Position numbers and translations under genes: made by a program. Below the pieces are notes generated by a model, which saw nothing but the letters and a program-made list of their open reading frames with translations, did not search any database and had not been told where the DNA came from. Shown piece after piece: positions 16,073 through 24,664 of a stretch of DNA of 64,000 bases. Every line of letters starts with the position of its first letter. Position 1 is the first letter of the stretch. The stretch is from positions 20,163-84,162 of the forward strand of contig NZ_JBGCVY010000025.1 in the NCBI RefSeq assembly GCF_041088075.1, written 5' to 3'. Source of the DNA: Mucilaginibacter_A sp041088075. GTDB taxonomy: Bacteria > Bacteroidota > Bacteroidia > Sphingobacteriales > Sphingobacteriaceae.

Positions 16073-17038
16073 TTATTGAATATCTCCGTAAGCTTCCAAA
16101 ATTCGTTTTACCAGTTTGTGCCGCACCACGTCATCGCCGGTCAAATAAATAATGTCGATACCTTTTATATCCGGCAAAATACGCAAAGCCATGTGCAAAC
16201 CGGACTGCTGCTTTCTCGGTAAATCTATCTGGGTAACATCGCCGGTAACAATAAATTTTGCCGTTGGGCCCATCCGCGTTAAAAACATTTTCAACTGCAT
16301 GTCCGTCGTGTTTTGGGCTTCATCCAAAATCACAAAACAATTATCCAGCGTACGGCCGCGCATAAAAGCCAAAGGTGCAATTTCTATCGTCCGGTTTTCT
16401 AAATAAGCTTTTAAACGTTCAGCTGGGATCATGTCGTCCAAAGCATCGTACAAAGGGCGTAAATACGGGTCAATCTTTTCTTTCAAATCGCCAGGCAAAA
16501 AGCCCAGGTTCTCTCCTGCCTCAACTGCCGGCCTTGTTAAAATAATCCGTTTGATCTCTTTGTTTTTCAACGCCCTAACCGCCAGCGCTACTGCAGTATA
16601 AGTTTTTCCCGTTCCGGCCGGGCCAATGGCGAACAAAATATCGTTTTTGGTAATGCTGTTAACCATGCGTTGCTGGTTTGGCGTGCGGGCTTTAACCATA
16701 ATCCCGTTGGTGCCGAAAACAATCACTTCGCCTGTCCCCGGCTTTTCTTGTCCGTTTGTTTCTGCCGCAGCTACCGGAACCGAACCTTTTGTGCCTGCAA
16801 TCCGTTCAATATCGTTGAGGTTGAGGTTTTGAAATTTTTCTACATGTGCAACCAGTTGGTTTAGTTTGTCTTCAAAGTTTTTGATTTCATTTTCGTCGCC
16901 CAGTACTTTTACTTCGCTGCCACGGGCTACGATTTTCAGTTTCGGGTACTGTTTTTTTAAAAGCTCAAAATGATCATTGTTAGAACCCCACAACACCGCA
17001 GGGTTAATGGTATCAATCGTTAAATTTAATTCGTTCAA
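16073..17038 (-). CDS. PhoH-family ATPase
   Basis: 321 residues. An N-terminal KH-like segment (about 30-75) precedes the PhoH P-loop domain: Walker A GPAGTGKT (139-146), LTRPAVEAGENLGFLPGDL, then RTLDNCFVILDEAQNTT (Walker B) and VTGDVTQIDLPR. Family proteins are thought to work in RNA metabolism alongside YbeZ/YbeY-type factors. The PurC gene follows after a repeat-rich 111-base spacer. The start codon lies 17 bases from the divergent plus-strand region at 17055. Confidence 0.9.
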   Translation of the reverse strand: MNELNLTIDTINPAVLWGSNNDHFELLKKQYPKLKIVARGSEVKVLGDENEIKNFEDKLNQLVAHVEKFQNLNLNDIERIAGTKGSVPVAAAETNGQEKPGTGEVIVFGTNGIMVKARTPNQQRMVNSITKNDILFAIGPAGTGKTYTAVALAVRALKNKEIKRIILTRPAVEAGENLGFLPGDLKEKIDPYLRPLYDALDDMIPAERLKAYLENRTIEIAPLAFMRGRTLDNCFVILDEAQNTTDMQLKMFLTRMGPTAKFIVTGDVTQIDLPRKQQSGLHMALRILPDIKGIDIIYLTGDDVVRHKLVKRILEAYGDIQ

Positions 17039-17138
17039 GCTTAAGAATTTTTAGTTGTCATTTTTTATCCTTAAAAAATTTAATATTTGCAGCGGTTTAA
17101 AGCTATCTACAAGATTAGTAATAAATATTAGGATTTTA

Positions 17139-17918
17139 ATGGCAATTATAACTTTAACTACAGATTTGGGCGATAGGGACATCTATCAGGCTGCCCTCAA
17201 AGGTAGTATTTTAAAGTTGTTGCCAAATGTTAGCCTGGTTGATATAACGCATTCTGTTTCAGTATTTAATGTTCCTCAGGCTGCATTCATCCTTAAAAAC
17301 AGTTATCATTATTTTCCTGAAGAAACGGTTCATTTGATCGGTATTGATACTGTTTTTAGCGAAGAAAACCGTTACCTCGCCATCCGGTACCAAAACCATT
17401 ATTTTGTTGGCGCCGATAACGGCATCTTTTCTTTGATCTTTGACCGCATTCCGGATGAAATTGTAGAGATCAACATTTTGCAGGATTTAAAGTTTCTCCA
17501 TTTTCCGATTGCCGATATTTTTGTGAAAGCTGCCTGTCATCTCGCCAAAAAAGGAAAACTGGCCGATATTGGTATTCCGATCATCCGCTTAGAAAAAAAG
17601 ATGACCTTACAGCCCGTAGTGGATAAAAACCTGATTAAAGGAAGCGTGATTTATATTGATTCTTTTCAAAACGTCATCACCAACATCACCAAAGATTTGT
17701 TTGACGAAGTGCAAAACGGAAGGCAGTTTGTGCTTTATTTTAAGCGGAACGAATCCATAAACAAGCTGAGCTGGCATTACAACGAGGTGCCGGAAGGCGA
17801 GAAATTGTGTTTGTTCGGCATCAGCGACCATTTGGAAATTGCGATCAACAAAGGGAACGCCAGCGGTTTGCTTGGGTTGAATGTGGGCGATATTGTTCGG
17901 ATTGAATTTTTGGATTAG
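17139..17918 (+). CDS. S-adenosylmethionine hydroxide adenosyltransferase family protein
   Basis: 259 residues from the ATG at 17139; an upstream in-frame TTG at 17055 would add an unlikely 28-residue extension. The N-terminus IITLTTDLGDRDIYQAALKG and the FVGADNGIFSLIF segment are characteristic of the SAM_HAT (DUF62) family. These enzymes split SAM into adenosine and methionine using water, like fluorinase relatives without halogen activity. A C-terminal domain begins near VIYIDSFQNVITNI. Divergent from phoH. Confidence 0.88.
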   Translation: MAIITLTTDLGDRDIYQAALKGSILKLLPNVSLVDITHSVSVFNVPQAAFILKNSYHYFPEETVHLIGIDTVFSEENRYLAIRYQNHYFVGADNGIFSLIFDRIPDEIVEINILQDLKFLHFPIADIFVKAACHLAKKGKLADIGIPIIRLEKKMTLQPVVDKNLIKGSVIYIDSFQNVITNITKDLFDEVQNGRQFVLYFKRNESINKLSWHYNEVPEGEKLCLFGISDHLEIAINKGNASGLLGLNVGDIVRIEFLD

Positions 17919-17996
17919 CTGTTAGCTTTCGGCAATCAGCCGTCAGCTTTCAGCTTCTTGCACATTCTCATATAAACTGACATTAAATTTACCTCG
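17919..17996. repeat. AGCTGTTAGCTTTCGGCAATC-type simple intergenic repeat
   Basis: The short spacer carries near-repeats of the kind TCAGC.GTCAGCTTTCAGC (17938-17962). Similar GTTAATAG/GATAGCTG words appear at 37190-37240 and 54064-54283. Probable dispersed repeat; function unknown. Confidence 0.45.
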
Positions 17997-18524
17997 ATGA
18001 AAAAACTGCTTATTTTGCTGATGCTTCTTTTACCGGTACTTTTTTTGCCTGCCGCTACATTTGCCCAGCAAACAGATTCTTTGGCTTACCAAATGCAACG
18101 CAAAAAAGTGAACGGTTTGTTAACGCAGCGCACGGCAAGGTTCAACCAGTATTTTGAGAGTTTGGATATGCACACCGGAATTTTTGGTCTGCAAACCAAG
18201 AAAGACATCCGCCGCTCCAACGATATTTTGATGGATATTGTAAAAACCGACAATGCTGTTTTTAAGGAGCTAAAAATTTTGCTGGATTATCGTACAACGG
18301 TTCAAACAGAAGTTTTAGGCCGTTCGCAGGAATCGGAAAACCGCAACCTTTCTTTTATGAACACCATTAATAAACTCCGCAGCCAAACGGAAAAACTGCA
18401 GGCAGAGGCCGCGGAAAACAACAAAGAGGTAGCGCATTTTAAGAATTTGCTCATCCTGGCTTTCGTCCTGATTTTGGTTTTGCTCTTTCTGTTCATCAGG
18501 ATTAAGTCAACTAAAGCTCAGTAA
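17997..18524 (+). CDS. Exported coiled-coil protein with C-terminal membrane anchor
   Basis: 175 residues. Signal peptide LLILLMLLLPVLFLPAATFA followed by QQ at the cleavage region. The middle is alpha-helical and rich in Lys, Glu and Gln with a heptad pattern (about 95-145: LRSQTEKLQAEAAENNKEV). A C-terminal hydrophobic helix (LLILAFVLILVLLFLFIRI) ends in a basic tail. Probably an inner-membrane protein whose helical region faces the periplasm. Not recognised as a named family. An exact core repeat copy at 18021-18032 encodes MLLLP inside the signal peptide. Confidence 0.7.
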   Translation: MKKLLILLMLLLPVLFLPAATFAQQTDSLAYQMQRKKVNGLLTQRTARFNQYFESLDMHTGIFGLQTKKDIRRSNDILMDIVKTDNAVFKELKILLDYRTTVQTEVLGRSQESENRNLSFMNTINKLRSQTEKLQAEAAENNKEVAHFKNLLILAFVLILVLLFLFIRIKSTKAQ

Positions 18525-18567
18525 TTGGCAAAGCCAAAATATTTTGATAAAATCGCTGCTTTTCAGA

Positions 18568-18727
18568 GCCTGTTTAAATTCATACAAGAAAAAATGTTAA
18601 TGCTTCTTTTACCCTATAAAAATTAGTCTTTGCACAGGCTTAAACTAGTTAAAAACCAAGTATAGACACCAATTTTTAGGTGATAAAAGAAACATGGAAA
18701 CTTTCAAAAGTATATTTTAAACAAACG
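18568..18727. repeat. Palindromic repeat element, about 160 bp
   Basis: Left end GCCTGTTTAAATT (18568). Inner arms ATGCTTCTTTTA (18600-18611) with CCCTATAAAAATTAG, and CACCAATTTTTAGGTGA preceding TAAAAGAAACAT (18684-18695, one mismatch). Right end ATTTTAAACAAACGC is decayed. Occupies the spacer before the ABC transporter. Confidence 0.88.
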
Positions 18728-18750
18728 CACAGATCTTATTAAAAAAATAA

Positions 18751-20574
18751 ATGGCAAGAGGAAGATTGAACAGCGGAAGCACGCCCGAGCAGGATTTGCC
18801 AAAAGCTAAATTAAACCGGGAAAGCCTCGGCAAAATAACCAAACTAATAGTTTACCTGAAACCTTACCGCGGCAAGTTTTTGTTTGCCATGGTTTTTCTT
18901 TTTTTATCGAGCCTGACCGGACTGGCGTTCCCTTCGTTTTTGGGCGCGCTGATTGATGCGGCACAAGGCAAACAACGTTATGCTTTTTTGCCGCCAACGG
19001 TAAATGCCATTGGTTTACTGGCTTTTTCGGTGTTGCTTTTACAGGCGTTTGTTTCGTATTTCCGTGTGGTTTGGTTTGTACAGGTTGCCGAAAATGCGCT
19101 GGCCGATATCCGTCGCGATACGTATTTTAAGCTGATCACTTTGCCGATGAACTTCTTTTCCAACCGCCGTGTTGGCGAACTGAACAGCCGGATTTCTGCT
19201 GATCTTTCCCAAATCCAGGATGCCATCACCACCACTTTGGCCGAAATGATCCGGCAATTGGTGTTGATGATTGGCGGCGTAATTTTACTGGCGATCTTTT
19301 CCATCAAACTCACGCTGACTTTACTGCTGATTTTGCCGGTTTTGATTGTGGTTGCTTTTTTCTTCGGGAAATTTATCCGCAAGATTTCGCGGGAAGCGCA
19401 GGACAAATTAGCCGAATCAAATACGATTGTTGAAGAAACTTTGCAGGGGATTTCTAACGTAAAAGCATTTGTAAACGAAGCATTTGAAGCCGGACGGTAC
19501 GAGAAAAAAATACGCGAAGTGGCCGGGATTGCGGTTCGTGGTGCCAAATTCCGTGGCTTGTTTGCTTCTTTTATCGTGTTTTGTTTGTTTGGTGCAATTG
19601 TGGCCGTGATTTGGTACGGATCGGTTTTGGTCAGCCACCACGAAATGACTGTCGGCAACCTCACCACTTTTATTTTGTATTCCATTTTTGTTGGCGCGGC
19701 GATGGGCAGTTTCCCTGATTTGTATGCCGGCTTACAAAAAGCAGTTGGCGCAAGCGAACGTGTGCTGGAAATTTTGGACGAACAGGGAGAAGCGATTTCC
19801 ATCAAAGCAGTAGATAACAAAATAGTTCAACCAATCACCGGAAACCTGGATTTTGAAAATGTTGTTTTCGCTTATCCTTCGCGCACCGAAATTATGGTGC
19901 TAAAAGAAGTATCGTTCAAAGCACGTTCCGGCGAAAAAGTTGCGATCGTTGGGCCAAGCGGCGCGGGAAAATCAACCATTGCCGGTTTGATTTTGCAGTT
20001 CTACCATCCGCAAAACGGACAGATTTTGTTTGATGGCAAACCGGCTTCCTCCTATTCGCTGACCGATATTCGAAACCAGGTTGCCATTGTTCCGCAAGAT
20101 GTGTTGCTTTTTGGCGGAACGATCCGGGAAAATATTGCTTACGGCAGGTTGAATGCAACGGAAGAAGAAATATTACAGGCTGCACAACGCGCCAACGCGC
20201 ACCAGTTTATCACTTCTTTTCCCGAAGGTTATGATACTTTGGTGGGCGAGCGCGGCGTTAAATTATCCGGCGGCCAACGGCAGCGCATCGCCATTGCCCG
20301 TGCTTTGCTTAAAAACCCGGCAATTTTGATTTTGGATGAAGCCACTTCTTCATTAGATTCAGAATCAGAACGTTTGGTACAGGAAGCGCTGGAAGAACTG
20401 ATGAAAAACCGCACTTCTATCATCATCGCGCATCGCCTTTCGACTATCCGCGAAGCAGACCAAATTATAGTTTTGGAAAAAGGAAAAGTGGTGGAAAGCG
20501 GCACTCACGACGAATTGGTGATGAACGAAGGCGGACTTTATCGTTATCTTAGCCGGTTACAATTTGAAGTTTAA
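18751..20574 (+). CDS. ABC transporter, fused permease and ATPase (MsbA-like)
   Basis: 607 residues. A six-helix type IV exporter domain covers about residues 35-340. The nucleotide-binding domain has Walker A GPSGAGKST (about 401), signature LSGGQRQR (about 504), Walker B AILILDEATSSLDSES (about 525) and the switch histidine in IIAHRLSTI. Exports lipids, peptides or drugs as a homodimer; resembles MsbA and BmrA-type proteins, substrate unproven. A near-match to the core (TTGCTTCTTTTATC, 19562) and GCTAAAAGAAGTAT (19899-19912) lie inside, but both encode ordinary family sequence. Confidence 0.9.
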   Translation: MARGRLNSGSTPEQDLPKAKLNRESLGKITKLIVYLKPYRGKFLFAMVFLFLSSLTGLAFPSFLGALIDAAQGKQRYAFLPPTVNAIGLLAFSVLLLQAFVSYFRVVWFVQVAENALADIRRDTYFKLITLPMNFFSNRRVGELNSRISADLSQIQDAITTTLAEMIRQLVLMIGGVILLAIFSIKLTLTLLLILPVLIVVAFFFGKFIRKISREAQDKLAESNTIVEETLQGISNVKAFVNEAFEAGRYEKKIREVAGIAVRGAKFRGLFASFIVFCLFGAIVAVIWYGSVLVSHHEMTVGNLTTFILYSIFVGAAMGSFPDLYAGLQKAVGASERVLEILDEQGEAISIKAVDNKIVQPITGNLDFENVVFAYPSRTEIMVLKEVSFKARSGEKVAIVGPSGAGKSTIAGLILQFYHPQNGQILFDGKPASSYSLTDIRNQVAIVPQDVLLFGGTIRENIAYGRLNATEEEILQAAQRANAHQFITSFPEGYDTLVGERGVKLSGGQRQRIAIARALLKNPAILILDEATSSLDSESERLVQEALEELMKNRTSIIIAHRLSTIREADQIIVLEKGKVVESGTHDELVMNEGGLYRYLSRLQFEV

Positions 20575-20591
20575 GCTGATGAAAAATCAGG

Positions 20592-20605
20592 ATGCTTCTT
20601 TTACC
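20592..20605 (+). repeat. Single core copy ATGCTTCTTTTACC
   Basis: Exact core 20592-20603 followed by CATAAAAAATTAGCG; 17 bases after the ABC transporter stop and 40 before the next start. Confidence 0.85.
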
Positions 20606-20644
20606 CATAAAAAATTAGCGTTTTGATACGCAGAAAGAGAATAA

Positions 20645-22048
20645 ATGAAATTAACAATTTGGGGTGCTGCCGAACAGGTTACAGGCAGCATGCACCTGCT
20701 GACCACAGCAAATAACTACAAGATTTTGATTGATTGCGGCTTGGATTACGAGCGCGACCACAATATACAACTGAACGAAGATTTCCCTTTTAACCCTGGC
20801 GAAATTGATTTGGTTATCCTCACCCACGCCCACATTGACCATTCGGGCAATTTGCCAACCTTAGTACGGATGGGTTTTGCAGGACAGATTTTATGCACGC
20901 CGCCAACTGCAGAATTAGCAGAATTGCTGCTGATGGATTCGGTGAATATTTTTATGCAGAAATCGCAAAAAAGCAGAAAGCACCGCGGCCATAAAAGGCG
21001 CGACGGCAGCCGGACGATTCAGCCTTTGTACCTGCAAAAACATGTGGTTGATACGGTTGACCGCTTTGTAACCGTTGGTTTTAACAAAGCTTTCCGCATC
21101 AACAATGACGTTGAAGTTACTTTTATTCCGGTTGGGCATTTGCTTGGGGCCGCGGCGGCTGTTTTAAAAATTAACGATGACGGCGAAGAAAAAACAATCA
21201 CATTTACAGGCGATATCGGAAGGAAAAACTATCCGACTTTAGCTGACCCGCAACCGCTTCCGCCTTCCGATTATTTGGTTTCCGAATCCACTTACGGCGG
21301 CCGCAACCATTCCAAAGGAAAAACCGTGGAAGAAGTGCTGACCGAAACCATTGAAAAGTGTTGTGTAAAAGAATCAGGTCGGTTAATTATCCCGGCTTTT
21401 AGCATTGGCCGTACACAAGCCTTGGTTTTCTCGCTGAATAAAATTTTTTCGAAAGGTTTGTTGCCGCCGGTTAAGGTTTTTGTGGATAGTCCAATGGCCA
21501 ATTCTTCGACCGGGATTTTCAGGAAACACCATAATTTATTGAGCGAAGAATCGCAGGAATTTTACCGGAAATCAGGCGACGAGTTTGAGTTTGACAATTT
21601 AGTTTATGTTGAAAATTTGAAAGACAGCCGCCAGGTTTCCAATTATTTTGAACCTTGCATCATTATTTCTTCTGCCGGGATGCTGGAAGGCGGACGTATC
21701 CAAGACCACCTTTTCAACAATATCCAAAATTATTACTGCACCATTCTGTTTATCGGTTACTGCGCCAAAGGAACATTAGGTTTCCGTTTGCTTCGCGGAG
21801 ACCCGATTGTGCATATCAAAGACCGCGATTTGGCTGTTTATGCCACCATCAAACAAACCGATTTGTTTAGTGCGCACGGCGACCATGAAGATTTAGTAAA
21901 TACCGTCAAACAAATCAATTCGGCAAAACTTAAACAGGTTTTTCTCGTACACGGGGAAACAACCAGTATGCAGGCATTGGCCGATACTTTAGCCGAAGAC
22001 GGTTACCGGGTAACGGCCGCAAAAAAAGGCGTTGCATACGAGTTGTAA
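20645..22048 (+). CDS. Beta-CASP metallo-hydrolase, RNA-processing exonuclease type
   Basis: 467 residues. Metallo-beta-lactamase core with the zinc motif THAHIDHSG (about 60-68), TFTGDIGRK, then a beta-CASP domain (STYGGRNHS, IPAFSIGRTQALVFSL, VDSPMA) and a C-terminal RMMBL segment (SAHGDHEDLV, VFLVHGE). These features match the YSH1/CPSF73-like bacterial group, which cut or trim RNA. 70 bases downstream of the ABC transporter; not obviously coupled to it. Confidence 0.9.
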   Translation: MKLTIWGAAEQVTGSMHLLTTANNYKILIDCGLDYERDHNIQLNEDFPFNPGEIDLVILTHAHIDHSGNLPTLVRMGFAGQILCTPPTAELAELLLMDSVNIFMQKSQKSRKHRGHKRRDGSRTIQPLYLQKHVVDTVDRFVTVGFNKAFRINNDVEVTFIPVGHLLGAAAAVLKINDDGEEKTITFTGDIGRKNYPTLADPQPLPPSDYLVSESTYGGRNHSKGKTVEEVLTETIEKCCVKESGRLIIPAFSIGRTQALVFSLNKIFSKGLLPPVKVFVDSPMANSSTGIFRKHHNLLSEESQEFYRKSGDEFEFDNLVYVENLKDSRQVSNYFEPCIIISSAGMLEGGRIQDHLFNNIQNYYCTILFIGYCAKGTLGFRLLRGDPIVHIKDRDLAVYATIKQTDLFSAHGDHEDLVNTVKQINSAKLKQVFLVHGETTSMQALADTLAEDGYRVTAAKKGVAYEL

Positions 22049-22078
22049 GTACTTTTTGTATTTACTAAAAACTTGTTT

Positions 22079-22636
22079 ATGATAAAACCTTTTAATTTTC
22101 GTCAGGCACTTTTTGCGCCTGCGATGCTTCTTTTAAGCAGTATTTTTTTACAATCGTGCGTAGAAGAAATGCCTATTTTAAAGCCTTTGAGTACGTACAC
22201 CACTTATGTGCCTGCTACGGTATCGGCCAAAAGCATGATCAACCTGAAAATAAACAACACCCAGAGCGATATTACCAATACGAAGCCTGGAACGATAGTT
22301 TTTAATGTGGTAACAGGTGGAACCACGTTACCAAATTTCAGAAACTATCTGATTGCCGGAGACAATGGAAGCACAACAGGCCGTGCGCTTTATTCAGTTA
22401 CTTTTCATTCAGATTCTGTTGGCAATAACATCTATGTTTTTGATGGCTCACAAGTGATCGTTAACAAAAAAACCTATACGTCCTTCAACATTTCTGCAAG
22501 TAATAAATTTGCGGTTACTAAATTAGATGAAAAAACCAATACAGCAGTTGGCAGCTTTAATTATTATGTTTACGATGACGTCCTTCATCCAACGGATTCG
22601 CTTTACGTTACCGGTGCTTTCAATATTTTCAGATAA
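22079..22636 (+). CDS. Putative lipoprotein of unknown function
   Basis: 185 residues from the ATG at 22079 (an in-frame TTG at 22073 precedes it). Signal peptide ending in a lipobox FLQSC with Cys27. The mature part is beta-rich with YTTYVPATVSAKSMINLKI and TPGTIVFNV-like strands, suggesting a small domain of DUF4397 type, though I cannot confirm it. The core repeat copy at 22124-22135 encodes MLLLS within the signal peptide. Followed by a strong terminator. Confidence 0.7.
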   Translation: MIKPFNFRQALFAPAMLLLSSIFLQSCVEEMPILKPLSTYTTYVPATVSAKSMINLKINNTQSDITNTKPGTIVFNVVTGGTTLPNFRNYLIAGDNGSTTGRALYSVTFHSDSVGNNIYVFDGSQVIVNKKTYTSFNISASNKFAVTKLDEKTNTAVGSFNYYVYDDVLHPTDSLYVTGAFNIFR

Positions 22637-22639
22637 AAA

Positions 22640-22674
22640 AAGGCTTGCAAAAGAATATTTTTGCAAGCCTTTTT
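22640..22674 (+). terminator. Terminator hairpin after the lipoprotein gene
   Basis: AAGGCTTGCAAAA and TTTTTGCAAGCCTT pair across a short loop and are followed by TTTT. The symmetrical A/T flanks mean it could work for both strands. Confidence 0.85.
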
Positions 22675-22719
22675 AACCTAATTATTTCTGATTGACAAGG
22701 ATTTGAATGTGCTCCTTTA

Positions 22720-23010
22720 TCAGTTTATAACTTTCAAAATCCTTCCCTCTCCTAAAATATGGGTTCCTTCGCTGAAAGTAAATTTTTTACCGTCGCCAAA
22801 ATCATTGCCCAAATAATCTTTGTCTAAAAAAGCAATTTCTACTTCTCCTTCTTCTCCGGGAGTAAATTCTTTTTTATCCAGCAACGTTATTTTACCGGTT
22901 TTTTTCATATCGGCAACAAAGTTAAAAGAAGGCTTATAACCGCTGGCAAAAGGTGTTTTACGATATAAATTTCCCTGATACAATTTGATAAACGCCCTTA
23001 CATTTAACAT
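22720..23010 (-). CDS. Small EF-Tu C-terminal-domain-like protein
   Basis: 96 residues without signal peptide. The order NVRAFIKLYQ..., then KPSFNFVADMKKTGKITLL, EVEIAFLD and finally FTFSEGTHILGEGRIL recalls the beta-barrel domain III of elongation factor Tu (where GGRTVGAGVV-type loops occur). No GTPase domain is present. Stand-alone proteins of this type occur in Bacteroidota, function unknown. Assignment is by pattern only. Confidence 0.6.
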   Translation of the reverse strand: MLNVRAFIKLYQGNLYRKTPFASGYKPSFNFVADMKKTGKITLLDKKEFTPGEEGEVEIAFLDKDYLGNDFGDGKKFTFSEGTHILGEGRILKVIN

Positions 23011-23047
23011 AACTTATTGGATTGTTCAACTAAAATTCCAATTTAAA

Positions 23048-23298
23048 ACCTGTTTAAATTTTGTTCGGTTTATTTTCCATGCTTCTTTTATCACCTAAAA
23101 TATTGGTTTTAAAGTTTCTAACATTGAACTTGTTTAAACTTTTTTTCCGGCCCCTGTTTTTTTGGCTGATGCTTCTTTTACCCTATGAAAATTGGTGTCT
23201 GCATTAACCTAAACAAATCAAAACAAATTATCCACCAATTTTAAGGCGGTAAAAGAAGCATGGTGTAAAGCACAAAAGAATAAGTTTAAACAGTTCAT
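23048..23298. repeat. Composite palindromic repeat, one half-copy plus one full copy
   Basis: First unit: CCTGTTTAAATTTTG (23049) with ATGCTTCTTTTA at 23079-23090 and TCACCTAAAATATTGG. It then runs into a second unit starting TTGTTTAAACTTT (about 23130) with ATGCTTCTTTTA at 23169-23180, the opposite arm CCACCAATTTTAAGGCGG and TAAAAGAAGCAT at 23250-23261, and the right end GTTTAAACAGTTC (to 23296). The first unit lost its right half. The spacer 23011-23533 contains this, the GGCTTTAGCC repeat below, and no gene. Confidence 0.85.
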
Positions 23299-23369
23299 TT
23301 TTAATAAAACCATAAACAATGCTTATAAGTGCAAAATAAGTATCACATTTTTCAATTTGATATATTTCA

Positions 23370-23497
23370 TTGCCGATGGCTTTAGCCAACGGATAGAATA
23401 AAAAGCAGCGAATGGCTTTAGCCAAAAACCTATTTTATTGTTCGGCTAAAGCCGGCCCTCAAACTTACAGCTACTGTTGACTAAAGCCAACGGCAAT
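23370..23497. repeat. GGCTTTAGCC dispersed repeat cluster
   Basis: TTGCCGATGGCTTTAGCCAA at 23370, ATGGCTTTAGCCAA at 23412, CGGCTAAAGCC at 23443 and GACTAAAGCCAACGGCAA at 23478. Outer and inner copies are inverted relative to each other, forming a potential cruciform. A known style of Bacteroidota intergenic repeat. Confidence 0.7.
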
Positions 23498-23533
23498 ATA
23501 AAATTTATGCAAAGCGATTTTAAACCAGCTTTA

Positions 23534-24484
23534 CTATTTACTAAAATGCTGCATAATTAAAGTAGCCAGTTCCACTCCAATCCTTTCCTGTGCCTCATTG
23601 GTAGAAGCGCCGATGTGTGGCGTTAACGAAATCTTAGGGTGGGTCAAAAGATCTGTGCGGGGCGTTGGTTCGTTATCAAAAACATCCAAACCGGCAAAAG
23701 CCAATTTTCCGCTGTTTAAAGCTTCGAGCAAAGCATCTTCATCAATCGTTCCGCCGCGCGAAGCATTGACTACGGCTGCACCTTTTTTCATGGCGGCAAA
23801 TTCGGCTGCACCTAAAACTGGTTCCGGGCTGAAAGGCACATGCAGACTGACGAAATCACTTTGTGCAATCAGTTCATCTTTGGATGCTTCTTTTACCGAT
23901 ACTTTTACCAACTGTCCGTCGCCCAATTCGATTGCCAATTCGTTGTTAAAAGGGTGCAAATCATAAGCCAGCACTTTCATGCCCAAGCCTATCGCTATTT
24001 TTGCAACTTCGCGGCCAATCCGGCCAAAACCTAAAATACCGATCGTTTTTCCGCGTAGCTCAATCCCTTTTGCGTATGCTTTTTTTAGCTCGTTAAATTT
24101 GGTGTTGCCTTCGGCTGGCATTTTTCGGTTGCTGTCCTCCAAAAAACGGATGCCGGTAAACAGGTGTGCAAAAACCAGTTCGGCCACAGAAAGCGAAGAA
24201 GATGCAGGCGTGTTCACCACGGCAACACCTTTTTCGCGGGCGTATTCAACATCAATATTGTCCATGCCAACGCCGCCACGGCCAACCAATTTTAAATTCG
24301 GGCAGGCATCAATCAAAGCTTGGCGTACTTTGGTGGCGCTTCTTACCGTGATCGCATCAAAATTTTGTAATTGTTCGGTTAGTTGTTCTTGCGGAATATG
24401 CTCGGTTTCTACGTAAAAACCTACGCTTTCTAAAAGTGCTTTTCCGGCCGGGTCAATCCCGTCGTTTGCTAATATCCTGATCAT
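23534..24484 (-). CDS. serA: D-3-phosphoglycerate dehydrogenase (short form)
   Basis: 316 residues: the D-2-hydroxyacid dehydrogenase fold without ACT or ASB regulatory domains. NAD-binding motif TIGILGFGRIGREVAKIA; catalytic residues in VVNASRGGTIDEDAL (Arg), GLDVFDNEP (Glu) and LTPHIGAST (His). With serC immediately upstream on the same strand, a role in serine synthesis is very likely. An exact core copy at 23884-23895 is read VKEAS in KVSVKEASKDEL. A full palindromic repeat separates it from serC. Confidence 0.88.
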   Translation of the reverse strand: MIRILANDGIDPAGKALLESVGFYVETEHIPQEQLTEQLQNFDAITVRSATKVRQALIDACPNLKLVGRGGVGMDNIDVEYAREKGVAVVNTPASSSLSVAELVFAHLFTGIRFLEDSNRKMPAEGNTKFNELKKAYAKGIELRGKTIGILGFGRIGREVAKIAIGLGMKVLAYDLHPFNNELAIELGDGQLVKVSVKEASKDELIAQSDFVSLHVPFSPEPVLGAAEFAAMKKGAAVVNASRGGTIDEDALLEALNSGKLAFAGLDVFDNEPTPRTDLLTHPKISLTPHIGASTNEAQERIGVELATLIMQHFSK

Positions 24485-24509
24485 TTATTATTGTGTTGAA
24501 GGATGATGG

Positions 24510-24656
24510 GCCTGTTTAAATTCGTACAAGAAAAAATCTTAATACTTCTTTTACCCTATAAAAATTGGTGTCTCTATCAAATCAAAACCCAATTCCCATC
24601 AATTTTTAGGCGATAAAAGAAGCATATATACCTTAACAAGTAAATTTTAAACAGCC
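24510..24656. repeat. Palindromic repeat element between serC and serA, 147 bp
   Basis: Ends GCCTGTTTAAATT (24510) and AATTTTAAACAGCC (to 24656). Inner arms ATACTTCTTTTA (24542-24553, one mismatch) with CCCTATAAAAATTGGTG, and CATCAATTTTTAGGCGA preceding TAAAAGAAGCAT (24614-24625). It lies inside the presumed serC-serA transcript, so it would form an RNA hairpin between the two genes. Confidence 0.92.
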
Positions 24657-24664
24657 TCTGTTTG

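Noticed and set aside
19899..19912. GCTAAAAGAAGTAT in the ABC transporter as a repeat copy
   Set aside because: It encodes LKEVSF, the usual sequence at this position in ABC exporters, so coincidence is likely.
23228..23425. A 65-codon frame in the repeat-filled spacer before serA
   Set aside because: It runs through the palindromic element and GGCTTTAGCC repeats; no start signal or family pattern.
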